Source of the DNA: Saprospiraceae bacterium
Lineage (GTDB): Bacteria > Bacteroidota > Bacteroidia > Chitinophagales > Saprospiraceae
DNA length: 64,000 nucleotides
Assembly: GCA_016711125.1 (NCBI GenBank)
Contig: JADJTQ010000012.1
Location: forward strand, 496,001 to 560,000
Reading direction: 5' to 3'
The notes beneath the pieces are model-generated. The model saw only the letters and a list, made by a program, of their open reading frames with translations. It did no database searches and was not told the origin of the DNA. Numbering within the stretch: position 1 is the first letter of the stretch; every line of letters begins with the position of its first letter. Below, one piece after another: positions 1 to 10,222 of this stretch. The translations under genes and the position numbers were made by a program.

Positions 1-896
1 AACGTTTAGGTATTATTGATGTCTTTACCATCTGAGGTTTGATCTCCAGTGACAAATCCTGGATCTTCACAGGGCTGGAAGACAACAAAACATTGATCTT
101 CCCGAGATTTACTTGCAGTACTTTGTTGATGAATTTCTCAGAAATAGTCAAAGTTGGCGCCGGGATCGTATCGATTTCTCCAAAACAAACCTTTACATCG
201 AAAGGGCAGACTTCATAGGATATGCGGAGGGAGTATCCAATGTATAGAGACAAGTGCGAAGGTTTTATGCTAATCCTGGCAAATCGCACGGATAAAGATT
301 TTATGTACATTGGTAAATTGGCGATCCTCAAAGTCGAAATATGATTCGCAATCAAGTTTTCGATTTCCTCAGAAGTTAATTTTTTAGATATTTTTCTCTC
401 AACCATAGATGCAATGACATCTGAACCTTTGGCTAATTGAGTAGAAAGCCGCTTGATGAACTTCAATGGTTTTCCCTTTGACGAACTTGGACCTTCCAAC
501 CACTCAAAATTCAATATTTTAAAATCGACTTTAGGAGAGTCATCAATATCAAGCCGGAAACTGCTTTCCACCTGTACGATTCCAAAAACATTGGGTAGAA
601 GACCAGATTTTGGCCTGATCTCAAGTCCCGCTTCCAAGTTATAGTAGATTTGATCGTTGGCTAACTGAACTTTGGTTGACCTGATATAAGTAGTCTGTGC
701 CAACGCAGATCCCAAGATAGGTAGATTCAAGCTATATGTTTGATTAACAATATTTTGACTACCATCATGAATAATTTTCTTGAGATCTTCCTCGTGTAGG
801 ATTAGAGTAAATCCATGATTATCGAAATCGAGCAATTTTTTTTGTCAATATATAATATTCCAGTAGAGATCGCCGTTTTCTCTTTAAGATTTCCAT
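1..896 (-). CDS. Partial DUF4403-like protein, cut by the window edge and interrupted by one indel
   Basis: A long minus-strand reading frame runs off the left edge, so the C-terminus is missing. It is continuous from codon 835 down to 1. An ATG at 896 opens a positively charged N-terminus (MEILKRKRRSLLEYYILTKK) that joins this frame only if one A is removed from the eight-base run at 836-843, so I take 896 as the start. About 290 residues are visible: alternating beta-strand-like segments, then a segment resembling the FEW(x)ES/GP region I remember from DUF4403 proteins, a family of secreted or membrane-associated proteins of unknown role. No catalytic motif is visible. The family call is from memory of the pattern and is weak; the coding call is strong because the frame stays open for over 830 bases. 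Confidence 0.5.
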
Positions 897-937
897 ATTC
901 TACAGGAAATTATGTTCACGGGATTACAATTTTGGAA

Positions 938-974
938 GTGAGTCGAAGCACCCAGATTTCGACTCACTTTTTTT
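938..974 (+). terminator. Hairpin with T-tract between two divergent genes
   Basis: GTGAGTCGAA (938-947) pairs perfectly with TTCGACTCAC (958-967), with a 10-base loop, followed by seven T (968-974). This is a textbook intrinsic terminator reading rightwards. No gene lies upstream on the plus strand in this window, and the sortilin-like gene starts 44 bases later, so it could be a leader attenuator or a stop for antisense transcription. Confidence 0.75.
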
Positions 975-1017
975 ATCTTGCTCCCTGGTATTTGCTCCTA
1001 TTCACTGATCATATATT

Positions 1018-4000
1018 ATGGATAAGTCCTTTTTACATCATTCTATCGCTATTAAATGTTTTTGCAATTGTACCAAAAGATATTCAGGCTCAAGAGCTGG
1101 ATACTTCATTGATTAGTGCTGTCGAGTACCGATCGATAGGTCCTTATCGCGGAGGCAGGTCTTGCGCTGTTACCGGTGTGCTGAGTGACCCTGATCTATT
1201 CTATTTTGGAGCCACCGGTGGCGGTGTTTGGCGAACTCAAGATGGAGGAAACACCGGGAAAATATTTCAGATGGATTTTTTGGAGGCTCGATCGGGGCGA
1301 TAGCTGTGGCTGCTTCTGATCCGAACGTGATCTATGTTGGTGGTGGTGAACAAACGGTTCGAGGCAACGTCTCATCTGGAACTGGTTTATACAAAAGCGT
1401 CGATGCCGGAAAGACATGGACATACATTGGATTGGATGATTCAAGGCATATAGGCCGTATTCGTATTCATCCTCAGAACCCAGATATCGTATATGTAGCT
1501 GCAATGGGTAATCTCTATGAGGGAAACGAGGAGCGCGGAATATTTAAAAGTACAGATGGCGGTCAGACCTGGTTGAAAAAACTATTCGTCAATCAGGATG
1601 TAGGAGCAGTAGATCTTTGTTTCGACCCCACCAACCCCAGGACCATGTATGCGACTACCTGGCGAATCCGGAGGACCCCCTATAGTCTCTCCAGTGGTGG
1701 CAATGGTTCGGGAATTTGGAAAAGTACAGACAGTGGTGAAACCTGGTCGGATCTAACAGGAAATAAAGGCCTCCCAACTGACACCATAGGAATCATCGGT
1801 GTGGCTGTTTCTCCCTGAATTCAAACCGGGTGTGGGCCATGATCGAATCGAAAACAGGAGGACTATTTAGATCTGACGACGGTGGTATAACCTGGAACAA
1901 ACTGAATGAAGACCGATCTTTGCGGCAGAGGGCCTGGTATTATACCCGGATTTATGCCGACACGGAAGACGAAAATATCGTCTACGTACTTAATGTATCT
2001 TACCATAAATCGACCGATGGTGGTAAGACTTTTAGCACATTTAATGCCCCTCACGGAGATCATCACGATTTATGGATTGACCCCACTGATAATCATCGGA
2101 TGATTATAGCAGATGACGGTGGCGCTCAGGTGTCATATGATGGAGGTGACAACTGGAGCACCTATGAAAATCAACCAACAGCACAATTTTACCGGGTGGC
2201 GGTAGACAATGCCTTCCCATACAGGATTTACGCTGCTCAGCAAGATAACTCGACCATTAGGATCCGACACCGCACCTCTGGCAATTCGATTGATATCGAG
2301 GACTGGGAAGAAAGTGCCGGATGCGAATGCGGTCATATGGTGGTTGATCCTAGCAACAACGATATCGTGTATGGTGGGTGCTATGATGGAGTCATCGAAC
2401 GACTCAACCATGATATTGAACAAAGCCGGACAGTGAATGTGTGGCCAGATAATCCAATGGGGCATGGAGCAGAAGGAATGCTCTACCGGTTTCAGTGGAA
2501 TTTTCCAATCTTCTTTTCTCCGCATAACTCGAAAAAACTTTATGCCGCCTCTAATCATGTACATGTGAGCGAAGACGGCGGACAGAATTGGAACATTATT
2601 AGTCCCGATCTGACCCGTAATGATAGCAACAAACTCGTGTCATCAGGTGGCCCTATTACTCAAGACAATACTAGTGTCGAATACTATTGTACCATCTTTG
2701 CTGCCGCTGAATCTCCGGGGTAAAAGACCTACTTTGGGTTGGATCAGATGATGGCCTGGTACATGTGAGCAAAGATGGTGGTCAAAACTGGCGTAATGTT
2801 ACCCCAAAGGGTATTCCTGAATGGACGATGATCAACTGCATTGAACCAGATCCACATCGGGATGGTGGATGTTACTTGGCTGCAACATCTTACAAAAATG
2901 GAGATTTTAGACCGTATCTCTATAGAACGGTCGATTATGGCATGACTTGGACTAAGATAACCGATGGTATTGATAAAGAACACTTTACAAGGGTTGTCAG
3001 ATGCGACCCTCACCACCCTGGATTACTCTATGCTGGCACCGAAGAAGGGATGTATATTTCTCTGAATGATGGAAAAAATTGGTCACCTTTTCAATTGAAT
3101 CTACCAATTGTACCGATCACTGATTTATTGATTAAAGATGAAAATCTGGTAGTAGCTACTCAGGGACGAAGTCTTTATATCCTCGACGATCTTACCCCCT
3201 TATACCAAATGAATAAGGCTGTAAATCAAACTTCCTATCTCTTTGCCCCTAAACCTACCTATCGAATGCGCGGTAGTCAAAGAAAAGATTTAAAAACTGC
3301 CGGCACAAATCACCCTGCCGGAGCCATGACATACTTTTTCATCAAAGAAAAAATGGACACTGTCGAGGTATCGCTCACCTATGCTGATGCTATGGGTAAT
3401 GTCATTCGTACATTCTCTTCCAAATCAAAACAGGATACTTTAGCGGTCAAATATGGGTCTAATCTGTTTACCTGGAATCTCCAATACCCTGACGCTGAAA
3501 AATTTGATGGTATGATCTTTTGGGCAGGATCTTTGTCCGGTCCAACTGTCGTACCTGGTATCTATCAGGTAACTCTTAAGATAGGTGAATCCTCTCAGAC
3601 TCAGCAATTTGAAGTCAGGCAAGACCCCCGTTCAGAAAGCACACCGGAAGATCTTGTTGTCCAATTTGACTTTATCAAGGAGGTCAACGACAAAGTAACC
3701 GAAGCACATAGAGCAATAAAGCAGGTAAGGGAGATAAAGAAGCAGCTTGATCAAATCACTCCTGCTTTAAAATCGGTAGAAGGAACCCAAGAGATTATCA
3801 AAATGGCCGATGAGATCAAACAGGGTATGTCTGAGGTTGAAGAGAAACTATATCAGACAAAGAATCGAAGCAATCAGGATCCACTTAACTATCCGATCAG
3901 ATTAACTAATAAATTGGCCTATCTTAATACGATTTCGAGAGCCGGAGATTACGCACCCACAAAACAGGCTGTAGCGGTGAAAGTGGAATTATCATCCAAA

Positions 4001-4132
4001 ATCGACCATGAGCTGGGGCTTTTGAAACGAATTTTCGAAGAGGACTTACCCAAATTTAATGCCGCGTATCGAGCTCTTGACATGGATATTTTAGAAACCA
4101 AGTTTCCCAATACTTCTGATGGACCAAAATAA
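1018..4132 (+). CDS. Secreted sortilin/VPS10-type beta-propeller protein (glycosyl-hydrolase-like), frame interrupted four times
   Basis: Exported protein of about 1,037 residues with repeated BNR/Asp-box-like propeller blades (for example KSTDGGQTW, RSDDGGITW, VSKDGGQNW, STDSGETW), the pattern of the VPS10/sortilin-like family often annotated as glycosyl hydrolase in Bacteroidota. The last 200 or so residues are helical and charged. The start at ATG 1018 gives a good signal peptide (MDKSFYIILSLLNVFAIV..IQAQ) once one T is removed from the run at 1030-1034. Three more single-base lesions are evident from the expected protein: a missing T after 1255 (restores NTWENIS), a missing C after 1815 (restores VAVSPLNSNR), and a missing G in the run 2717-2720 (restores SPGVKDLLWVGSDDG). 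Each repair rejoins conserved sequence exactly, so I read one gene. The substrate cannot be told; glycosidase activity is not demonstrated by the sequence. Its end overlaps the start of mog by 14 bases. Confidence 0.85.
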
Positions 4133-4655
4133 AGTGAAAATCGGCATTATCAATGTATCTGACCGAGCTAGCCAGGGTGTATATGAAGATCTGCCTGGAA
4201 AGGCTATCCTTAGCACTTTGAAAGAATACTTAAGCACGCCTTTCGAAAGCGAATATGCTGTGATCCCTGACGAACAAGCTGAAATCGAGAGCAAACTCAG
4301 GGAAATGTGCAATGCAGGTTGCTGCCTGGTAGTCACTTCCGGTGGAACCGGACCTTCTCCTAGAGATGTTACCACTGAAGCCACAGAAGCTGTTTGTGAT
4401 AAATTACTGCCAGGATTTGGAGAGCTCATGAGGCAGGAGAGCCTTAAATATGTGCCGACTGCTATCCTTTCCAGGCAAACTGCCGGGATCAAGGATCAGA
4501 CACTGATCATCAATTTGCCTGGTAAACCCAAGTCTATTCGAGAATGTCTTGATGCAGTTTTTCCAGCGGTACCTTATTGCATCGATCTCATAGGAGGCCC
4601 TTATCTTGAAACAAATCCTCAAGTGATTAAAATTTTTCGTCCAAAGCAATCCTAA
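4119..4655 (+). CDS. mog: Molybdopterin adenylyltransferase
   Basis: A 178-residue MogA/MoaB-type protein. The family adenylylates molybdopterin with ATP to prepare it for molybdate insertion in cytoplasmic molybdenum-cofactor synthesis. Visible motifs are an N-terminal GIINVSDRASQG, the central TSGGTGPSPRDVTTEAT nucleotide and pterin loop (around residue 73), and PTAILSRQTAG followed by NLPGKPKSI, all as in MogA. Length is normal. The start at 4119 overlaps the preceding gene by 14 bases, consistent with co-transcription although the two proteins have no obvious shared role. No other cofactor-synthesis gene lies in the window, although a molybdenum-hydroxylase remnant (iorAB) lies at 24-25 kb. 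Confidence 0.93.
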   Translation: MDQNKVKIGIINVSDRASQGVYEDLPGKAILSTLKEYLSTPFESEYAVIPDEQAEIESKLREMCNAGCCLVVTSGGTGPSPRDVTTEATEAVCDKLLPGFGELMRQESLKYVPTAILSRQTAGIKDQTLIINLPGKPKSIRECLDAVFPAVPYCIDLIGGPYLETNPQVIKIFRPKQS

Positions 4656-4666
4656 AAGATTGATAC

Positions 4667-5263
4667 TTAGCTTCCTGCTTTAGTTAGTTTAAAGCTATTC
4701 ATGAATCGGTCTATATCATTACTCAAGCTAGAAGATGCATCTGTTGCTACCTGAATAGAGTAAAAAGTGCCCTCAATCAGGTAAACCCTGGTTTTAAGTA
4801 CTGACGCACCCTCATTATAGTGAATTCTCCAAAAACGCCCAGGATACTTATACTGATAAATGAGATCATCGTAGATCACGACTTCGCCAACTACACTCTG
4901 GGCAGCTTGTTCAACAGAGGCGTTGAAAAAGTCTTTGAGAAGATCTATTGAATCGGTCGGTATTTGCAGTGATTCAGACCGGTAAAAACTGACCATGTAT
5001 ACAAAATTGCCCAGCGAATCACCTTTAGTGGCGAGAAAATATGTATGATAATCAATCGTACCCATTTCGGTTTCAATCTCTTGAACTTTATGTTGTAATT
5101 CACCTGGAGCCAAAATTTGGAATCCTCCTTCTAAACTTACAAATGGCTGCCATGGAAGCAATTGTAGTGCAAGAGCGGCAAGAGTACAGATTCCCATCAT
5201 GCTCAAGTAACGTCTACCCATGCAAAATAGTGCCAACGAAAAGAGCTTTATCGGGCCATACAA
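4667..5263 (-). CDS. Conserved hypothetical exported or membrane-anchored protein
   Basis: A 198-residue protein with a hydrophobic N-terminus and then a compact alpha/beta body: FQILAPGEL, a tyrosine-rich central part, and a C-terminal pair RVYLIEGTFYSIQV and DIDRFMNSFKL. I recognise the pattern as a small conserved hypothetical family of Bacteroidota but know no function. An internal ATG at 5221 (MGRRYLSMMGICTLAALALQ) is an equally good or better start. It converges with mog (11-base gap) and diverges from lpdA. Confidence 0.7.
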   Translation of the reverse strand: MYGPIKLFSLALFCMGRRYLSMMGICTLAALALQLLPWQPFVSLEGGFQILAPGELQHKVQEIETEMGTIDYHTYFLATKGDSLGNFVYMVSFYRSESLQIPTDSIDLLKDFFNASVEQAAQSVVGEVVIYDDLIYQYKYPGRFWRIHYNEGASVLKTRVYLIEGTFYSIQVATDASSSLSNDIDRFMNSFKLTKAGS

Positions 5264-5275
5264 AGCGGATAAGTT

Positions 5276-5283
5276 TATCTTTG
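5276..5283 (+). promoter_or_regulatory. Putative -7 promoter element of lpdA
   Basis: TATCTTTG matches the Bacteroidota -7 consensus TAnnTTTG exactly and lies 27 bases before the lpdA ATG. I see no clear TTG at the -33 position, so this is a half-match. Confidence 0.45.
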
Positions 5284-5310
5284 CCGGACTAACTCAAAAA
5301 AAATACTAGC

Positions 5311-6705
5311 ATGAAGTTTGACATCGCTATTCTAGGTAGTGGCCCTGGAGGTTATGTTGCCGCTATCCGGGCATCACAACTCGGAAAGAAGGTTGCCATT
5401 ATCGAAAAAGAAGCATTGGGAGGTATTTGTCTCAACTGGGGTTGCATTCCAACTAAAGCCTTGCTAAAAAGCGCACAGGTATTTGAGTATATCCAACATG
5501 CATCCGATTTTGGAATTGAAGTGGGTAAAAGTAAAGTAGATTTCGATCAGGTCATTGGCCGCAGTAGACAGGTAGCTGATGGAATGAGTAAGGGTGTTCA
5601 GTTCTTGATGAAAAAGAATAAGATTGAGGTATTCACGGGAACTGGTAAAATTAAAAAAGCGGGTCAGATCGAAGTGACTTCGGGAGATCAGAAACAGGTT
5701 GTTGAGGCAGATCACATCATTATAGCTACCGGAGGTCGCTCCAAGGAACTTCCGAATCTTGCGATTGACGGAAAGAAAATCATTGGCTACCGCGAAGCTA
5801 TGTCGCTCAAGAAGCAACCCAAAAGAATGGTGGTTGTCGGAGCAGGCGCCATTGGAGCTGAGTTTGCCTATTTTTATAATGCAATCGGAACTGAGGTTAC
5901 TGTTGTCGAGTTTCTTGAGCAAGGCCTTTTACCACGAGAAGATGCCGACATATCCAAAGAACTAGCGAGATCATTCAAAAAGAAGGGGATCAAAGTACTT
6001 ACAAATACCAGTGTCGAATCGGTAGACTCGAAAGGGACTGATCTTAGAGTAAAAATAAAAGACCGAAAGTCTGGCAAGGAAGAAATAATCGAATGCGACG
6101 TCGTTTTGAGCGCCGCTGGTATATCAACCAACATCGAAGGAATCGGCCTGGAAGAAGTTGGCATAAAATCTGATAAAGGACTAATAATAGTTGATCCCTT
6201 CTACAGAACCAATGTTGCTGGCTTTTATGCCATTGGCGATGTAGTGATGGGTCCGGCTTTGGCACACGTAGCCAGTGCTGAAGGAATTATTTGTGTAGAG
6301 AAAATCTCCGGGGTGAATCCTCAGGCATTAGACTATCAAAATATTCCATCCTGCACCTATTGTCATCCCGAAGTAGCCTCCGTGGGCTACACCGAAGAAT
6401 CGGCCAAGCAAGCTGGTTTTGAGATTTTAGTTGGTAAATTTCCATTTTCTGCCTCAGGCAAAGCTAGTGCTTCAGGACACAAAGAAGGTTTTGTCAAAGT
6501 GATCTATGATAAGAAATATGGCGAATGGTTGGGTGCTCACATGATTGGTGCAAATGTAACTGAAATGATCGCTGAGGTTGTCGCAGCCCGAAAGCTTGAA
6601 ACGACAGGCCACGAGATCATAAAGACGGTGCATCCACACCCCACCATGAGTGAAGCCATAATGGAAGCGACAGCGGCTGCATATGGTGAAGTGATCCATA
6701 TCTAG
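5311..6705 (+). CDS. lpdA: Dihydrolipoyl dehydrogenase (E3)
   Basis: A 464-residue cytoplasmic flavoprotein that reoxidises dihydrolipoamide in 2-oxoacid dehydrogenase and/or glycine-cleavage complexes using FAD and NAD. The FAD-binding GSGPGGYVAA lies at residues 9-18, the redox disulfide is Cys40 and Cys45 in GGICLNWGCIPTK, the NAD-binding GAGAIGAEFA is near residue 178, the second FAD motif is YAIGDV, and the C-terminal catalytic HPHPTMSEA is intact. Length is normal for the family and the frame is unbroken. No E1 or E2 gene is adjacent, so the complex it serves cannot be assigned. Confidence 0.96.
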   Translation: MKFDIAILGSGPGGYVAAIRASQLGKKVAIIEKEALGGICLNWGCIPTKALLKSAQVFEYIQHASDFGIEVGKSKVDFDQVIGRSRQVADGMSKGVQFLMKKNKIEVFTGTGKIKKAGQIEVTSGDQKQVVEADHIIIATGGRSKELPNLAIDGKKIIGYREAMSLKKQPKRMVVVGAGAIGAEFAYFYNAIGTEVTVVEFLEQGLLPREDADISKELARSFKKKGIKVLTNTSVESVDSKGTDLRVKIKDRKSGKEEIIECDVVLSAAGISTNIEGIGLEEVGIKSDKGLIIVDPFYRTNVAGFYAIGDVVMGPALAHVASAEGIICVEKISGVNPQALDYQNIPSCTYCHPEVASVGYTEESAKQAGFEILVGKFPFSASGKASASGHKEGFVKVIYDKKYGEWLGAHMIGANVTEMIAEVVAARKLETTGHEIIKTVHPHPTMSEAIMEATAAAYGEVIHI

Positions 6706-6878
6706 CTTGTACCCTGGTCGGCAATCTACTGACGAATAGTTTTATATGGAATCTAAGCTTATGACTACTCTAGTAAATGGATTGAACCCCAAGCCAGACC
6801 ACACGATCATATTACGAGTAGTTTATATATAAATATAATTCTTATAAGTTAATATTAATAATGATAGAAAAAATGGTT

Positions 6879-6886
6879 TACTTTTG
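6879..6886 (+). promoter_or_regulatory. Putative -7 element before the peroxidase gene
   Basis: TACTTTTG matches TAnnTTTG inside an AT-rich 263-base gap, about 80 bases ahead of the peroxidase start. No -33 TTG is evident at the usual spacing. Confidence 0.3.
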
Positions 6887-6968
6887 TATCGGTTTTGGGA
6901 TATAAAACCGGTCAGTAAATCCAAACTTTTAGTACAAGATTGCGGCCCAACTCAAATCTCAAAGGCCT

Positions 6969-8882
6969 ATGAACATAAACCGATACTCAAGAACTTACGT
7001 AGTAACTTCTCTATTCGTGCTCCAAGCCCTCATTGGATTTGGACAGAGTAGATCGTACGATGGATTTGGCAACAGCGTGATGCATCCTGAGTGGGGTGCT
7101 GCCGGATCTTCATTGAGGTTAGTAACTCCCTTTGCTTATAGCGATGGGATTTCTGCTCCCACTGGTGAGAGTAGACCTAATGCCCGCACGATAAGTAATG
7201 ATTTATTCACTCAGATTGAGTCGATATATGATGGGCACGACTTGAGTGACTATACTTGGGTTTTTGCTCAGTTTATCGATCATGATATAACCCTGGTGGC
7301 CGATAGTGAGGTGGAGCCGGCATTTATTTCAGTGCCAGCATGTGACCCGGTTTTTGACCCTACCTGCACCGGTAGATCTCTCATTGTAATGATGCGCTCA
7401 TTGCCGGTTGAAGGCACCGGAACTGATCAGTCAAATCCTCGGCAATTTGCAAACCAGGTTTCTGCATTCATCGATGGATCGGCAGTGTATGGATCGGATG
7501 CTGTCAGGGCAGGTTGGCTTCGCACCCATAGTAATGGCAAACTTAAGGTCTCGGAAGGCAACTTATTACCCTTCAACACATTAGATGGTCAGTTGAACGG
7601 TGCTACTGATCTGTCTGCTCCTGAAATGAACTCCTCTGATAATATGTTGAGAAGGTATTTTGTAGCGGGAGATATTAGGGCCAATGAAAATGTGATGCTT
7701 ACCGCAATGCATACCTTATTCGTGAGGGAGCATAATCGACTCTGCGATTCTATTAAACTGAATTATCCTGGGTGGCAAGACGAAGATATCTACCAACGAG
7801 CAAGAAAAATGATAGGAGGTACCATCCAGAATATCGTCTTTACTGAGTGGCTCCCTAGTATGGGTGTTGTACTTGAAGAGTACACAGGCTATAAGCCTGA
7901 TATCAACTCCAATGTAAGTAATGTATTTTCTGCAGCCGCCTTCCGATTTGGTCATACTTTGTTAAGCAGCAACTTGTTGCGAATGGATGATGAATGTGAT
8001 AAAGTACCTCAAGGCGACATTACTCTTAGAAATGCTTTTTTTAATCCCGAACTCGTAGTCAGCAGCGGTTTGGATCCACTCGTAAAAGGTATGAGTGCTC
8101 AGGTTCAACAGAACCTCGATTGCAAGGTAATTGATGACGTCCGAAATTTCCTGTTTGGACCTCCCGGACTTGGTTTTGGTCTTGATTTGGTTTCAATCAA
8201 TATAAATCGTGGTAGAGAACGTGGACTCCCGGATTACAATACCATAAGAGAAAGTCTTGGACTGGGACGGGTGAGAACTTTTGATGAGATCTGCGTCGAC
8301 CCGGTCGAAGCCCGGATCATGGAAGATCTCTATGGTTCAGTTAATGAAGTAGACCCCTGGGTAGGCATGCTTGCCGAGGAGCATATGCCAGGAGCAATGT
8401 TTGGTGAAACCATCATGGCTATTATGAAAGAGCAATTTAAGGCTTTGAGAGACGGTGATCGGTTTTACTTTGAGATTGATCCTGAACTATCGGCTCAGGA
8501 AAAGCAAGAAATACGGTCTACGAAGCTGGCAGATTTGATTGAGCGAAATACACTCCTGCAGTCGATGCAAAAGAATGTATTTGTAATGGAACGGAAATGT
8601 CATAAGATCAATATCGAAGAGCGTCATCTGGCATTAAACATTGCTCCAAATCCGGTCTTAAGCAACTTTGATCTTCATATCTATTCCTTTGAATCTGGAT
8701 ATGCCCGCATGGTCATCACTGATCTGATGGGTAAAGAAATAATTAGCAGACGTCTTCCCATAGATACAGGAATCAATAGTTTTAATCTTAATCTCGATTC
8801 TGGCATTCCGATTGGGTTTTACAATCTTTCCGTTGAAATGGGTCAACGCTTTAGTGCTGGCAAGATTCTTAAGGCCAAGTGA
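6969..8882 (+). CDS. Secreted animal-type haem peroxidase with type IX secretion C-terminal domain
   Basis: A 637-residue exported protein. After a signal peptide (residues 1-26), it has the peroxidase-cyclooxygenase fold: distal histidine His105 in FAQFIDHDITL, a calcium-site-like AFIDGSAVYGSD near residue 170, REHNRLC near 255, proximal His329 in FRFGHTLL, and RGRERGLPDYN. Residues from about 560 to the end (APNPVLSNFDLHIYS...DLMGKEI...GFYNLSVEMG) are a Por-secretion-type sorting domain, so export through the type IX system to the surface or medium is likely. The family oxidises halides or organic substrates with hydrogen peroxide; the substrate here is unknown. The catalytic histidines are present and the frame is intact. 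It stands alone with its own upstream gap. Confidence 0.93.
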   Translation: MNINRYSRTYVVTSLFVLQALIGFGQSRSYDGFGNSVMHPEWGAAGSSLRLVTPFAYSDGISAPTGESRPNARTISNDLFTQIESIYDGHDLSDYTWVFAQFIDHDITLVADSEVEPAFISVPACDPVFDPTCTGRSLIVMMRSLPVEGTGTDQSNPRQFANQVSAFIDGSAVYGSDAVRAGWLRTHSNGKLKVSEGNLLPFNTLDGQLNGATDLSAPEMNSSDNMLRRYFVAGDIRANENVMLTAMHTLFVREHNRLCDSIKLNYPGWQDEDIYQRARKMIGGTIQNIVFTEWLPSMGVVLEEYTGYKPDINSNVSNVFSAAAFRFGHTLLSSNLLRMDDECDKVPQGDITLRNAFFNPELVVSSGLDPLVKGMSAQVQQNLDCKVIDDVRNFLFGPPGLGFGLDLVSININRGRERGLPDYNTIRESLGLGRVRTFDEICVDPVEARIMEDLYGSVNEVDPWVGMLAEEHMPGAMFGETIMAIMKEQFKALRDGDRFYFEIDPELSAQEKQEIRSTKLADLIERNTLLQSMQKNVFVMERKCHKINIEERHLALNIAPNPVLSNFDLHIYSFESGYARMVITDLMGKEIISRRLPIDTGINSFNLNLDSGIPIGFYNLSVEMGQRFSAGKILKAK

Positions 8883-8950
8883 CCTTTGTAATATTTCGAC
8901 TTGAATGTAAATCCTGATTTCTCCGGGAATGTCCGGTCTTTGCTCTAATG

Positions 8951-9172
8951 CTAATCTACTGGCTCTTCGCTAGTCGTATTAATGATAACCAGAAGGATGA
9001 TGGCAATCAATATCATACCTATCTTGGTTAAAAACCCTGCCAGAGTGCTAAGATCATCGATCCAGGACAAGAAACGCCATCGAATGCCTACAAGGCTAAG
9101 AGTCAAAGAAGTGAAACCTAACAGAAACAGCACAAATGCAATCGTCGTAATGACATCTTTCTTCGTGAACAT
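8951..9172 (-). CDS. Small two-helix membrane protein
   Basis: A 73-residue protein with two hydrophobic helices, IAFVLFLLGFTSLTLSLVG and IGMILIAIILLVII, joined by a short loop with RWRFLSWIDDL. I chose ATG 9172 because the upstream extension to 9256 is not hydrophobic or otherwise protein-like. No function is recognised. It sits between two rightward genes on the opposite strand. Confidence 0.6.
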   Translation of the reverse strand: MFTKKDVITTIAFVLFLLGFTSLTLSLVGIRWRFLSWIDDLSTLAGFLTKIGMILIAIILLVIINTTSEEPVD

Positions 9173-9320
9173 GCACAAAATTAAGTTAATACATTGTATT
9201 TCTCCCACTCTACCATGCACATATCCAGAAAATTGGACATTTCTACCTAAATACATTTAAGTCGAGGAACATTTTGAGCACATTTGGGGCAAATAGCAGT
9301 AAGGTGCATTATCTTTAGCC

Positions 9321-10175
9321 GTGGTTAAAATAGTAGAATGTCCTAGAGACGCAATACAGGGTCTTCCCAAGTTTGTGCCCACAAACAGGAAGGCTAACTA
9401 CATCAACCTACTGCTAAAAGTGGGATTTGATACGATTGACTTTGGAAGCTTTGTTTCACCTAAGGCAATTCCACAGATGAGGGATACTGCAGAGGTTCTC
9501 GATCAGCTTGATCTGGACAACACTAAAACCAAACTCCTTGCGATTGTTGCTAATCAACGAGGAGCAACCGATGCAGCTCAATATCCCCAGATCGATTACC
9601 TTGGGTACCCCTTTTCGGTATCCCAAACCTTTCAGCTTCGCAACACCAACGCGACTATTGAAGAGTCGCTAGAACGGGTTCAGGATATCCAGTCGATTTG
9701 TCTGAGCAATAAAAAGCAACTCGTTGTTTATCTTTCAATGGGTTTTGGCAATCCATATGGAGATCCATGGAATGTAGAAATCGTACAACGTTGGGTCGAT
9801 GTTTTAGCTGAGATGGAAATAAAATTTCTGGCTCTATCTGACACCATTGGCGTTTCAAGCCCCCAAAGTATAAGCTATCTTTTTTCCAGACTCATCCCTC
9901 CCTACCCCGATGTCGAATTTGGAGCTCATCTGCATACCACACCCGGGTCATGGTATGAAAAAGTGAATGCCGCATTTAATAGTGGCTGCCGTCGGTTTGA
10001 CAGCACCATCAAAGGATACGGCGGCTGCCCAATGGCCAAAGACGAATTAACCGGCAATATGGCGACTGAGAACCTAGTCGAATACTTTAAAAAGCATGGT
10101 ATCAGCCACACACTCAAAGAGGAGGCACTGATCGATGCAATGCATTGTGCACTTGACATTTTTCCACATGCATAA
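9321..10175 (+). CDS. mvaB: Hydroxymethylglutaryl-CoA lyase
   Basis: A 284-residue TIM-barrel enzyme of the HMGL-like family, cleaving HMG-CoA to acetyl-CoA and acetoacetate at the end of leucine breakdown. Visible are the N-terminal ECPRDAIQG active-site arginine motif (residues 6-14), metal-ligand GAHLHTT, and the catalytic cysteine Cys236 in GGCPMAKDELTGN. The start is GTG at 9321; a TATCTTTA promoter-like element at 9310-9317 lies directly before it, suggesting a nearly leaderless message. It is close to, but not in, the leucine-synthesis operon. Confidence 0.92.
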   Translation: MVKIVECPRDAIQGLPKFVPTNRKANYINLLLKVGFDTIDFGSFVSPKAIPQMRDTAEVLDQLDLDNTKTKLLAIVANQRGATDAAQYPQIDYLGYPFSVSQTFQLRNTNATIEESLERVQDIQSICLSNKKQLVVYLSMGFGNPYGDPWNVEIVQRWVDVLAEMEIKFLALSDTIGVSSPQSISYLFSRLIPPYPDVEFGAHLHTTPGSWYEKVNAAFNSGCRRFDSTIKGYGGCPMAKDELTGNMATENLVEYFKKHGISHTLKEEALIDAMHCALDIFPHA

Positions 10176-10222
10176 ATTGTTCAGGGATCAAGCTGAAAAA
10201 TGGTGTCTGGCTCTATGAGATG

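Noticed and set aside
453..644. 63-residue plus-strand frame near the left edge
   Set aside because: It is antisense to the long minus-strand DUF4403-like frame, which has far better protein character.
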